The translations under genes were made by a program, and so were the position numbers. A stretch of 64,000 nt of DNA from Methylotuvimicrobium buryatense 5G (GTDB taxonomy: Bacteria; Pseudomonadota; Gammaproteobacteria; Methylococcales; Methylomonadaceae): NCBI RefSeq assembly GCF_000341735.1, contig NZ_KB455575.1, positions 3,480,904 through 3,544,903 on the forward strand. Reading direction: 5' to 3'. The notes below the pieces were generated by a model. That model did not search any database and was not told where the DNA came from. It saw only the letters and a list, made by a program, of their open reading frames with translations. Shown piece after piece: positions 1 through 8,089 of the stretch. Numbering within the stretch: position 1 is the stretch's first letter; each line of letters opens with the position of its first letter.

Positions 1-587
1 GCTCGAAGATGAGCGATCTGGAATATTGGCAGGCGCTGAAAAAATTCGGCGACAATTACAGTCAATACCGCGACAACGCCAAATTGATCGGCCATCGGGA
101 CATCCCCGACGAGCTGATTCAGGCAATGAACGAGCTGACCGCGCTGCTGCCATCGTCAGGTTTCAAGATCAAGCATTTGTCGCTGTTCGACATCGAGTTC
201 AGCATCTACGAGAACGGCCAGCTCAAGCACGCCCGTAACGCGAAGGAGCTGAAGGACGTCAGTTCCACCGGACTGTCCTATCTGGCCTTGATCACGTTTT
301 TCACCGGCGTGACGGCGATGCTGCGCAAGCAGAATCCGACTGTCGTCTGTTGGCCGATCGATGAGCTGGGCGATTTGGCGCCCGAGAACATCGAGGCGAT
401 GATGAATCTGCTCGCGAAACAGAACATACAGATTCTATCGGCGACGCCGACTGCCGACCGGCATGTGCTCGCCCTGTTCAGCCGGCGCTATCTGCTGAAC
501 AAGCAGAGACTGCATGAGGTCGAACTACCGGCCAGCAAGCTCGATCAGTTGTTGAATGCGATGCAACGGGAGAACGCCGATGTTTAA
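1..587 (+). CDS. Condensin-like SMC ATPase, C-terminal fragment (5' end outside window)
   Basis: The frame is open to the left edge, so only the last ~195 residues of a larger protein are present. The fragment resembles the C-terminal half of an SMC/MukB-type ATPase head: a signature-like segment (STGLSYLAL) is followed by a Walker B-like stretch (VVCWPIDELGDL) and a switch-like AT/P segment. SMC heads of the Mks and Wadjet (JetC) families hydrolyse ATP to translocate or extrude DNA. The stop overlaps the next gene by 8 bp and three partner-like genes follow, so it is probably the first or a middle gene of a condensin operon. Family placement rests on the motifs and on context; coiled coil and Walker A lie outside the window. 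Confidence 0.72.
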   Translation, partial: SKMSDLEYWQALKKFGDNYSQYRDNAKLIGHRDIPDELIQAMNELTALLPSSGFKIKHLSLFDIEFSIYENGQLKHARNAKELKDVSSTGLSYLALITFFTGVTAMLRKQNPTVVCWPIDELGDLAPENIEAMMNLLAKQNIQILSATPTADRHVLALFSRRYLLNKQRLHEVELPASKLDQLLNAMQRENADV

Positions 588-1212
588 GCAGGTCGCCGAA
601 GCGCTGTTGAGCGGTCATTTCATTTGCCCGACCGCCTATCCCGATGCCTACGATTATTTGTCGCAGCCGGCCAATGCGGACAAGATCGACGCGTTCCTTA
701 AACCGTTGGACAGAACCTTGTTGTCGTTGGACGGCGAGGTCTATTATGCCGCCTACACGGTCGTCGACGACAGCAACCGCGGCCCCATCCGCGAAGCCTT
801 CGCCGAAGTCCGTTCGCAATTGCGCCCGGTCGTCGAATGGATGGACATGGTCATGACCGCGCTCGGGCAGGACATGCCGATACGGGCGCGCGACGAAATT
901 CGTATGACGCAGCTTTTGAACGCGATTGAGCACGAGCCGTCGCTGTCCGAGCAATTGAACCGGCTGACCCAATTGACGCTGTTCAAGACCAGCAAGACTG
1001 CGATCTCCGAACAGTTGTCGTGGGTCTTGCAAAAACTGGAGCAGAGCGGCTATCTGGTCAAGCCGAATCCGCAGGGCTCGCTTTATCTTGCGACCGGCAA
1101 GATCGATTATCTGCACCGCATCATCGCGTTTCTGAACGACGCCGAGGCGTTGGAGTTGGACAAGCACGCGGCCAATGCCGAAGATGTCGAGCAGCAGGAA
1201 TTGTTTCTATGA
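580..1212 (+). CDS. MukE/MksE/JetB-like KITE subunit of condensin system
   Basis: A 210-residue protein starting at ATG 580 inside the end of the upstream ATPase gene; translational coupling favours this start over the longer open frame. Its size, the N-terminal segment ending in ...GHFICPTAYPDAYDYL, and the predicted winged-helix-like second half (about residues 110-180) fit the KITE accessory subunits MukE, MksE or JetB, which bind the kleisin and regulate the SMC dimer. It overlaps the next gene by an ATGA junction. The assignment is by size, order and fold-like pattern, not by a diagnostic motif; a divergent member is likely. Confidence 0.6.
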   Translation: MFKQVAEALLSGHFICPTAYPDAYDYLSQPANADKIDAFLKPLDRTLLSLDGEVYYAAYTVVDDSNRGPIREAFAEVRSQLRPVVEWMDMVMTALGQDMPIRARDEIRMTQLLNAIEHEPSLSEQLNRLTQLTLFKTSKTAISEQLSWVLQKLEQSGYLVKPNPQGSLYLATGKIDYLHRIIAFLNDAEALELDKHAANAEDVEQQELFL

Positions 1213-2435
1213 GTTTCGACCGAGAACAGATCGCCGGCTTGATCCGCAAGCTGGCCGGCGCCGACCGGTTACTGGCGCAGACCTATATCGACGGAACGGT
1301 CTTCGTCGACGACGACAACCGCACCGCGATCGACAGTCTGAAAAAGGCCGGTATCTTACGTACCGCCGACGTCAGCGACGAATACCGCCTGACCGGCGAC
1401 GTCAAACGCCTGATCGATCGCTTGCTGCTGCGCAATCAGCGCTACCAGCAGGCGATCGATCTGGGCAAGATGATATTGACCGTCGAAGAAGACATCGAGG
1501 ACTATCGGCGCGCGCTCGAGCGAAACGAACAGGACGAGGCGCGCTATCATCTGGAACAGATCGACGACACGCTATACGAGGCGATCGAATCGCTGGAAAC
1601 GAGCCTATCCGTCATGTTCGCGGCGATCACGAGCCAGTTCGGCTTCGTCTCGTCGCTGAACAGTAAGATCCGGCAAAACCGGCGCGCGTTGGCTTATGCG
1701 CAGCGCCTGGTGCAGGAACTCAACCAAGTCGACTTGAACGATTGCTACGACTGGCTAAGCTGGGCAGCGATTCCGCCCGAGCTGAGCCGCAAGATCATCC
1801 GTTTCATCGATCAATACAAGAGCATTGTCGAGCGGCTGACCAGCATCGTCGCCCGCATGAAGACCTTGCTGTTCACGCTGCGGCTGCAGGAACAGACCGC
1901 GAACCGAACCCGCGCGATGGCTCAATTTCTGAGGCAGCATCCGGAATGGGAACCGTTGGATTGGAGCATCGAGGCGGCCGCTCCGGAACTGCTTAGACGC
2001 GGTTCCGGCCTGAATTTGTCGCCCGGCATCGACACGGCCAATCCGGTCCTGCAAGCCGATCTCGTCGAGATCGTGCAGGAATTGAGACGGCAAACCAAAC
2101 CGCTCGCGCCGCCGTCCCGGGACAATGCCTCGGCGCCGCTCGACACGCAGATGCCGGAGCGTATCGAATATCATCGAGACCTTTACGAGAGCCATATCGA
2201 AAACCTATTCGCATCGGCGCTCGAGCGGCAAGGCCGCAGCACGTCGGCGCTTCAGTATTGGCAAGGCGAAGGGCTCGAAATCAAGGCCGAATTGTGGCTG
2301 GACATGGTGTTCGCGCAATATTGCTGCCTGCCGCAGCGCATGAGAAGCGTCGTCGCGCTGGAGATGCAGGGTGAAAATCTGTCCGATTTCAACGGCAATC
2401 AAGTGATTCACGAGATTTCTTTACGCAGGGTGTAA
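1209..2435 (+). CDS. MukF/JetA-like kleisin subunit of condensin system
   Basis: A 408-residue protein starting at ATG 1209 (ATGA overlap with the KITE gene), not at the longer open frame from 1020 that runs through the previous gene. The N-terminal ~75 residues look like a winged helix (DREQIAGLIRKL ... SLKKAGILR ... YRLTGDVKRL). A long, highly charged helical region (about 80-260) and a compact C-terminal domain follow. This is the kleisin plan of MukF/JetA, bridging two SMC heads. It lies 4 bp before the TOPRIM gene, so the four genes form one operon. Identity as kleisin is inferred from architecture and neighbours. Confidence 0.58.
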   Translation: MSFDREQIAGLIRKLAGADRLLAQTYIDGTVFVDDDNRTAIDSLKKAGILRTADVSDEYRLTGDVKRLIDRLLLRNQRYQQAIDLGKMILTVEEDIEDYRRALERNEQDEARYHLEQIDDTLYEAIESLETSLSVMFAAITSQFGFVSSLNSKIRQNRRALAYAQRLVQELNQVDLNDCYDWLSWAAIPPELSRKIIRFIDQYKSIVERLTSIVARMKTLLFTLRLQEQTANRTRAMAQFLRQHPEWEPLDWSIEAAAPELLRRGSGLNLSPGIDTANPVLQADLVEIVQELRRQTKPLAPPSRDNASAPLDTQMPERIEYHRDLYESHIENLFASALERQGRSTSALQYWQGEGLEIKAELWLDMVFAQYCCLPQRMRSVVALEMQGENLSDFNGNQVIHEISLRRV

Positions 2436-2439
2436 ATGA

Positions 2440-3333
2440 ATGAACCGGAAACTGTTCAACTGGATCAGCGAACTCGTCGCAAGCGGGCCGGACCGAAACA
2501 CGACTCGTCACGCCAGTGCGTTGGTCCGCGAAGTGATCGAACGTTATCGGTGCGGTCATTTGAATAAAGGCAGGCTGGTCTTCACCGCGCAGGACAAGCT
2601 CGAACTACGCCGGCGGGTTCGCGAGGAAACCGGCTTCGATCCCTTGGGCGAACGCCTGCCGGACGACAGGCTGACAGTCGCTAAACATCACGCGAACGAA
2701 AAACTGGCAGGGAAACCGGTCAGCGAAGATTATTTGCTGCTGAACAGTCCCGATGGCGCGCTCTGCATCAACGGTGGACGAATCACGCTGCAGCCTGCTT
2801 CGATCATGGCGGCTGGCGTGTTTTGTCCGAGTTCCGGCATCGTAACGGTCGAGCACGATGTGCTTGTGGTGGTCGAGAACCTGCCTGTCATGTCGCTGTG
2901 TCACGCATTCGAGATGCCGCAATCGGTTCGGCGGGCTCTCTGGGTTTATCGAGGCGACCCGAAAACCGGTTCGAAAATCGATGTCTGCCGCGCTTTTGTC
3001 GACCGTTTCGGTGCGAACAAAACCGTCGTCGTATTCAGCGATATGGATCCGAAAGGTTTGGAAATTGCATTGACGATGCCGCATGCTAATTACTGGCTCG
3101 GGCCGGTGCCGGAATCTTGGCAAACTTGGTTGAAAAAACAAGAAGTAGGAAATAGCGATGGCTATTATCTTCAGTCGAGGTCGATGACTTATCTGAAACG
3201 CCTTTCCGGAGCCGGTGCGCTGTCCGAGCCGATGAGTGCCTTAATCGCGTGTCTGCAAAACGAACGCAGCAGTTGCCGGCAAGAGCACATGTACAGCCAC
3301 AAAATCGAGTTGGGCTTATTGCCGATACGCTAG
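2440..3333 (+). CDS. JetD/MksG-like TOPRIM-domain protein
   Basis: A 297-residue protein. The C-terminal half carries a TOPRIM-like pattern: Glu146 in VVVVENLPVM and an acidic pair Asp201/Asp203 in VVVFSDMDPKGLEIA, as in the Mg-binding centre of topoisomerase VI-like JetD/MksG nucleases. The N-terminal half is a helical DNA- or partner-binding region. In Wadjet systems this subunit cleaves plasmid DNA held by the SMC complex. Here the order is SMC, KITE, kleisin, TOPRIM, whereas the canonical Wadjet type I order is kleisin, KITE, SMC, TOPRIM. The operon seems to end here: no further co-directional gene follows for several kilobases. Confidence 0.65.
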   Translation: MNRKLFNWISELVASGPDRNTTRHASALVREVIERYRCGHLNKGRLVFTAQDKLELRRRVREETGFDPLGERLPDDRLTVAKHHANEKLAGKPVSEDYLLLNSPDGALCINGGRITLQPASIMAAGVFCPSSGIVTVEHDVLVVVENLPVMSLCHAFEMPQSVRRALWVYRGDPKTGSKIDVCRAFVDRFGANKTVVVFSDMDPKGLEIALTMPHANYWLGPVPESWQTWLKKQEVGNSDGYYLQSRSMTYLKRLSGAGALSEPMSALIACLQNERSSCRQEHMYSHKIELGLLPIR

Positions 3334-3490
3334 CGGAAGGCCTTGATACGAACGTAACGCCAGGCGTAGGGTACTCATCGCGGACCCTAGCGCCGTAGGA
3401 TGGGTAGTAGCGAAGCGGAAACCCATCGCTTTGTTTGAGTGCTGGTACGGTTGCGAGAACGCTGCCATTTACCAAATCCGCGATATGCTG

Positions 3491-3514
3491 TTACCCAAGC
3501 TCTAGCTTGGGTAA
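3491..3514. repeat. Perfect 11-bp inverted repeat
   Basis: TTACCCAAGCT and AGCTTGGGTAA flank a 2-bp centre. It sits downstream of the condensin-like operon beside a larger inverted-repeat element. No T-tract follows, so it is not a classical terminator. Confidence 0.7.
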
Positions 3515-3544
3515 CCTGTTCAGGAAGCTGGAGCTTCCAGGGTG

Positions 3545-3804
3545 TCTTTCCCAAGCTGGAGCTCTCATCGTTATACATAAATTGTACGCTGCGCGTACCA
3601 AAGCCGTGCCCTGACGGTTCGGTCGGCACATGAATATCGCGAGGTTACCATGGTACGCACAGCGTACCCTACGCGGTTCGTCTAGCGTTAGGTGATCCGC
3701 TAATGTTAAGTGACAATAAATGGTATCGAGGTCTCATTGGTTAAGATTGCAAAAGGGTAATTTTTGACTTATGTATAACGATGAGAGCTGGAGCTTGGGA
3801 AAGA
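3545..3804. repeat. MITE-like element with 36-bp terminal inverted repeats
   Basis: The arms at 3545-3580 and 3769-3804 are inverted copies with two mismatches (both end toward TTATACATAA). About 190 bp without a convincing gene lies between them. With the small palindrome just upstream this accounts for most of the 620-bp gene-free gap 3334-3953 between the condensin-like operon and doeC. Non-autonomous mobile origin is an inference from the structure. Confidence 0.6.
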
Positions 3805-3953
3805 GCGAGATGTGGGTTGGCCGTTTTTAGCTTGACGCGCATGGCTTGCGATCCCCGTCCTGCTAGGGATATGCTGATCTTTCGGCTTTAGCTGAAGAAA
3901 CTCACTAATCAGGTCAGAATTTGTAAAAGCACGAACGACAAACTCCAAGAATC

Positions 3954-5315
3954 TTAACCCAGCCAAACTTGCTGCGCGTTGACAAATTCGTGCATGCCGT
4001 GCGGCCCCAGTTCGCGGCCGACTCCTGAGCGCTTGACGCCGCCGCTTGGTAATCTGGGGTCGGTTTTGACGATGCCGTTGACCGCGACTTGACCGGTTTC
4101 CAATTGCCGAGCCAGCGCTTCGCCTCGCGACCGTTCCGTCCAGATGCTGGCGGCTAGACCATATCGACTGTCGTTGGCTATGCGCACTGCTTCGTCTTGA
4201 TCTTCAGCCTTGATAACGACGGCGACCGGGCCGAAAGTTTCTTCTCGCGCGGCGGTCATTTCGTTCGTGACACCGGTCAGTAAGGTGACCGGATAAAAAT
4301 AGCCCGGCCCGTCCGGTATTTTTCCGCCGAGTCGGCATTGTGCGCCGGCGGCAATCGTTTCTTGAACCTGACGATGCAGGTTTAGTCGCAAGTCTTCTCG
4401 CGCCAAGGGGCCGATGTCTGTGCTTTCCTCATTCGGGTCGCCCAGTTTCAGCTTACTTAAACGTTCTTCAAGCCGTGTCACGAGTTCATCATGAATGCCG
4501 GCTTCGACAATGATGCGTTTGGCGGCGATACAAGATTGGCCGGCATTGATGATGCGCGACAGCGTAATCACATCGGCGGCTTTGTCCAGATCGGCATCGG
4601 ACAGTACGATGCAGGGGTCGGAACCGCCTAATTCCAGGACGACTGGTTTGATTTCAGCACCGGCGATAGCGGCTACAAAACTGCCGGCTCTATCCGAACC
4701 GGTCAACGAGACGGCTTGCACGCGCGGGTCGCGAATAACCGCTTCGACATCGGCGTTCGACAAGGGCAGATTTTGCAATAGTCCCGTTGGTGCGCCGGCT
4801 TGCTCAAAAATCCGTGCTATTGCTTCGGCGCAGGCCGGAACATGCGGGTCGTGCTTCATCAGACAGGTGTTGCCGGCCATCAACGCTGGGGCGCAAAAGC
4901 GAAAAGCCAGCCAAATGGGTGCGTTCCACGGCAAAATTCCCAGTACAACGCCCAAAGGCAGATATTGCACATAGCTAAGACTGGCGTCCGATGCCAATGT
5001 ATCCGAGGCAAGGTATGCCTCGCCATGTTCGGCGTAATGGTCGGCGCAGAGCGCTGCCTTCATTACTTCGGCACGAGCCTCCTTGATCGGTTTGCCCATT
5101 TCCAGAGTCATCAGTGGCGCCAAGGATTCTACATCGTCGCGTAAACGCTGAGCGATGTTACGTAACACTTGCGCGCGTTGCGCAAAGGATTGTTTTTTCC
5201 AATCGGCATAGGCTGTTTGCGCGCGATCGAGCGCAGCATCGCGAGCGGCGGCGTCGAGTTCCGGGCTTATGCCCAATGATTCGCCGTTGGATGGATTAAT
5301 AACTTGTATGCTCAT
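3954..5315 (-). CDS. doeC: Aspartate-semialdehyde dehydrogenase of ectoine degradation (DoeC), ALDH family
   Basis: A 453-residue NAD(P)-dependent aldehyde dehydrogenase of the succinate-semialdehyde dehydrogenase group. The general base is Glu228 in VVLELGGSDP and the nucleophile Cys262 in NAGQSCIAAKR; the ILPWN and LTGSD cofactor motifs are present. In the ectoine breakdown route DoeC oxidises L-aspartate-4-semialdehyde to aspartate, which enters central nitrogen metabolism. From sequence alone it could be a general semialdehyde dehydrogenase; position as last gene of doeB-doeD-doeA-doeC decides the call. It is separated from doeA by 235 bp containing a 20-bp inverted repeat, so its expression may be partly uncoupled. 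Confidence 0.85.
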   Translation of the reverse strand: MSIQVINPSNGESLGISPELDAAARDAALDRAQTAYADWKKQSFAQRAQVLRNIAQRLRDDVESLAPLMTLEMGKPIKEARAEVMKAALCADHYAEHGEAYLASDTLASDASLSYVQYLPLGVVLGILPWNAPIWLAFRFCAPALMAGNTCLMKHDPHVPACAEAIARIFEQAGAPTGLLQNLPLSNADVEAVIRDPRVQAVSLTGSDRAGSFVAAIAGAEIKPVVLELGGSDPCIVLSDADLDKAADVITLSRIINAGQSCIAAKRIIVEAGIHDELVTRLEERLSKLKLGDPNEESTDIGPLAREDLRLNLHRQVQETIAAGAQCRLGGKIPDGPGYFYPVTLLTGVTNEMTAAREETFGPVAVVIKAEDQDEAVRIANDSRYGLAASIWTERSRGEALARQLETGQVAVNGIVKTDPRLPSGGVKRSGVGRELGPHGMHEFVNAQQVWLG

Positions 5316-5419
5316 TAGTTTCGTTCTCCGTTGAATAAGCTAAATTAGGAATATCATTATTCATCGCTCCCACGCTGTTGAGGCCGTAAGTTAGTGAATA
5401 CATCATAAAAAATTTATTC

Positions 5420-5484
5420 ACCATGAAGAACATGAAGAAAAAGCCTATAAAGTCAACAATCTAATTCTTCATGTTCTTCATGGT
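5420..5484. repeat. Perfect 20-bp inverted repeat between doeA and doeC
   Basis: ACCATGAAGAACATGAAGAA at 5420-5439 is repeated exactly in inverted orientation at 5465-5484, with a 25-bp AT-rich loop. A hairpin in the doe mRNA could attenuate or stabilise the transcript before doeC, or it may be a small mobile palindrome. No T-tract follows on the coding strand. Confidence 0.7.
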
Positions 5485-5550
5485 TAATTCATAATCTTGA
5501 ATACTTTCACAGTTTCTGGAGCGTGGTAGCCATTGAGTAACCCTCCTTGC

Positions 5551-6726
5551 CTAAGCCCCGTATTCGGGTTTCACCACAAAATCCTTATCCAGCGTGAAAA
5601 AGGATTCGCAGCCATTTTCGGTCACGTAAAGCGTGTCCGATATGCCCATAGTTTTATCGCCCTCGACGCCCCACATCCACGGGATGATGTGAAATGTCAT
5701 GCCTTCTTCCAGCACCGTCGAAATACCTTGCTTTAAGCTGATGATGTAACCTTCGTCCCAGCTCGGCGGAAACGCGATGCCGATTGAATAGCCCGAACGC
5801 GTGATCAGGCTGCCGCCTATGTCATTGTCGGTGATGATCGCGCGCACCAGGTTATCGGCGTCCGAAACCGTCAGGCCGGGGCGCATGATTTCTTTCAGCC
5901 GTTGCAGCGCCAATTTCATTTTTTCCTGAGCCTTATAGAATGTATCCGTCATATCGCCCAGAACGACGGTGCGCATCATCGCGGTATGGTAGCGCCGGTA
6001 GCAGCCGCCGACTTCGAGAAAGACATGTTCGCCAGGCTGCACGACGCGTCCTTCCCAAGTAGCATGGCCGATCATCGTACGTGGACCACTAGTGACATAA
6101 GGCATTACTGCGGGAGTCTCGCCGCCCGCTTGAAACATGCCTGCACTGATCGCGGCTCCGATTTCGTTTTCGGTCGCACCGGCCACGCAAGCCTCGAACC
6201 CGGCTTTCATGCCGGCTTCGGTCGCATGCGCGGCCTTGCGCATGATTTCGATTTCCACCGGAGATTTGGTGATGCGCCCTTGTTCGACGATGCCGAAGCA
6301 ATCCAGTAAGCGCCCGTCGGTGAAGGTTGTGTGAATCGAGTCTTGATGATAGGCCGGAAAGAAGTAGCTATTGCGTTCATAACCGATATGTTTGCCATTC
6401 AAACCGAATTCTCGAAGCGATTCCACGAGCATTTGAATCGCGTCGCCGGTATCGGGATAAGGTCGTGTGATTTCCACCCAAGTCCGCGCATAAACATTGG
6501 ATTCTTCGAGTTTTCGAGTGATCATGAACGGCTCGTTGTCGAGCGGGATGACCAGGGCCTGAAAAAACGAATATCCGGTCGTTTGATAGTCGGTTAGATA
6601 CATCAGGTTTTCCGGATCGCTGATTACGATAGCGTCAAGCAGCCGTTTTTGCATCCGCCCACGCAGTTCGTCGATTCGGCGTTGGTATTCCGCGAACGGA
6701 AATGTCATGTCGTCGCGTACAATCAT
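5551..6726 (-). CDS. doeA: Ectoine hydrolase DoeA (M24 / creatinase fold)
   Basis: A 391-residue M24-family protein. DoeA opens the ectoine ring to N-acetyl-L-2,4-diaminobutyrate. The start at 6726 (MIVRDDMTF) overlaps the doeD stop by ATGA; the longer open frame upstream lies inside doeD and is rejected. The pita-bread domain holds ...SGPRTMIGHATWEGR... and FLEVGGCYRRYHTAMMRT; the positions that bind metal in aminopeptidases (Asp/Asp) are Glu and His here, as expected for creatinase-like hydrolases rather than metallo-aminopeptidases. Central gene of the doe operon; strong assignment from neighbours plus family. Confidence 0.88.
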   Translation of the reverse strand: MIVRDDMTFPFAEYQRRIDELRGRMQKRLLDAIVISDPENLMYLTDYQTTGYSFFQALVIPLDNEPFMITRKLEESNVYARTWVEITRPYPDTGDAIQMLVESLREFGLNGKHIGYERNSYFFPAYHQDSIHTTFTDGRLLDCFGIVEQGRITKSPVEIEIMRKAAHATEAGMKAGFEACVAGATENEIGAAISAGMFQAGGETPAVMPYVTSGPRTMIGHATWEGRVVQPGEHVFLEVGGCYRRYHTAMMRTVVLGDMTDTFYKAQEKMKLALQRLKEIMRPGLTVSDADNLVRAIITDNDIGGSLITRSGYSIGIAFPPSWDEGYIISLKQGISTVLEEGMTFHIIPWMWGVEGDKTMGISDTLYVTENGCESFFTLDKDFVVKPEYGA

Positions 6727-8000
6727 AAGGCCTCCAAAGCATCCGCTAAGACGCCCGAGAAAATCGTTAAACCTTCGAGCAGATCGGCTTCCGGAATCGT
6801 AAGCGGCGGAATCATTTTGATGACTTTGCCGCCCGTTCCGCAGGCGCTGAGAAGCAGCCCGCGTTCGAAGCAAAGATTAACGATGTTTTTCGCCAAGGCG
6901 CCATCGGCGATGTCCAACCCTTGCAGCATACCTTTGCCGCGCACTTGAAACCGCCCTTGCCCGAAGCGCTCCGTCAAGTCTTCGAGATGCTGCTGCATCT
7001 TAGCGCCTTTCAGCTTGACATCGTTCATCAATGCATCATCGTTGAAATAGGACAGCGCCACTTTGCCGGCGACGAACGAGAAGCCTTGGCCTCGAAACGT
7101 GCCGGTATGTTCGCCGGGTTGCCAATGCTGGTCGTGTTCCGGCTTGACTAAATTCATCGCCAGCGGCGTGCCGAAGCCGCCGATGCCTTTGGCTAACGTG
7201 ATAATGTCCGGCTCCAAATCCATGCCGTCAAAACTGAAATATTGACCGGTGCGCCCGCAACCGGCCTGGATGTCGTCAAAAATCAATAGCGCGCCCAGAT
7301 CGTGCGCCAGTTTTTGCACGGCGTGTAACCATTCCCGACTGGCCACATTGATGCCGCCTTCGGCTTGAATCGGTTCGACTAAAAACGCCGCCGGCGGTTC
7401 CAGGCCGCTCGACGAATCGGAGAATTGCGCGCGCAATTGTTCAAGAGATTCCAAGCCGCAGCCTAATTGACAACCGATGCAGGGCTTTTCGCAGCCGAAG
7501 GGTTCATGACGGACATATTCCAAGGGTACGCCAGCGGCATTACGGAAATATTGGTTTGCCGTGCAGGCCAGCGAGCCCAACGTCATGCCGTGAAAGCCGT
7601 GATTGAATGCAATGATCGTACGGCGTCCGGTGACCTTGCGCGCCAATTTCAGCGCGGTTTCGACCGCATTAGTGCCGGTCGGTCCCATGAATTGCATTTT
7701 GTAATTCATGTTTCGCGGTTTTAGCACGCTATTGGCAAAGGCTTCGATAAAATCGCGTTTCGCCGTGGTGTAGGTATCCAGACTGTGCGCTACGCCATCC
7801 GCCTCGATAAAATCGATCAAGGCTTTTTTCATAAACGGGTTGTTGTGGCCGAAATTGAGTACACCGGCGCCTGCGAAGAAGTCGATATAGGATCTTCCTG
7901 ACTCATCCACTTGACGGGCATTGGAAGCCGATTTGAAAACGGTCGGATATACGCGGCAATAGCCGCGAATTTCGGATTCCCATTGTTCAAAGACTTTCAT
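6723..8000 (-). CDS. doeD: L-2,4-diaminobutyrate transaminase DoeD (class III aminotransferase)
   Basis: A 425-residue PLP-dependent class III aminotransferase related to EctB. The PLP lysine is Lys271 in ITLAKGIGGFGTPLA, with the acidic FDDIQAGCGRTG motif before it. DoeD converts 2,4-diaminobutyrate to aspartate-4-semialdehyde during ectoine use. It runs the reverse direction of EctB, and the doe context supports the catabolic role. Unusual point: four cysteines, Cys170, Cys174, Cys177 and Cys181 (C-x3-C-x2-C-x3-C), sit in the loop before the active-site region, a spacing that could hold a metal or disulfides. It overlaps doeA by 4 bp. Confidence 0.87.
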   Translation of the reverse strand: MKVFEQWESEIRGYCRVYPTVFKSASNARQVDESGRSYIDFFAGAGVLNFGHNNPFMKKALIDFIEADGVAHSLDTYTTAKRDFIEAFANSVLKPRNMNYKMQFMGPTGTNAVETALKLARKVTGRRTIIAFNHGFHGMTLGSLACTANQYFRNAAGVPLEYVRHEPFGCEKPCIGCQLGCGLESLEQLRAQFSDSSSGLEPPAAFLVEPIQAEGGINVASREWLHAVQKLAHDLGALLIFDDIQAGCGRTGQYFSFDGMDLEPDIITLAKGIGGFGTPLAMNLVKPEHDQHWQPGEHTGTFRGQGFSFVAGKVALSYFNDDALMNDVKLKGAKMQQHLEDLTERFGQGRFQVRGKGMLQGLDIADGALAKNIVNLCFERGLLLSACGTGGKVIKMIPPLTIPEADLLEGLTIFSGVLADALEAL

Positions 8001-8089
8001 GATTACTCTCCTTATAGTTGGCGGGGCGGCAAGTCGCCCGGTTAATGCTTATCCGGCGATATCGTTGCCGGATAACGCTTTTGCTTGAG

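Noticed and set aside
1020-1208. Longer N-terminus of the kleisin-like protein
   Set aside because: It lies inside the KITE-like gene in another frame; ATG 1209 overlaps the previous stop in a typical coupled junction.
6727-6873. Longer DoeA N-terminus (extra 49 residues)
   Set aside because: The extension overlaps the doeD coding sequence and is Arg/Ser-rich; ATGA coupling at 6723-6726 gives a normal family length.
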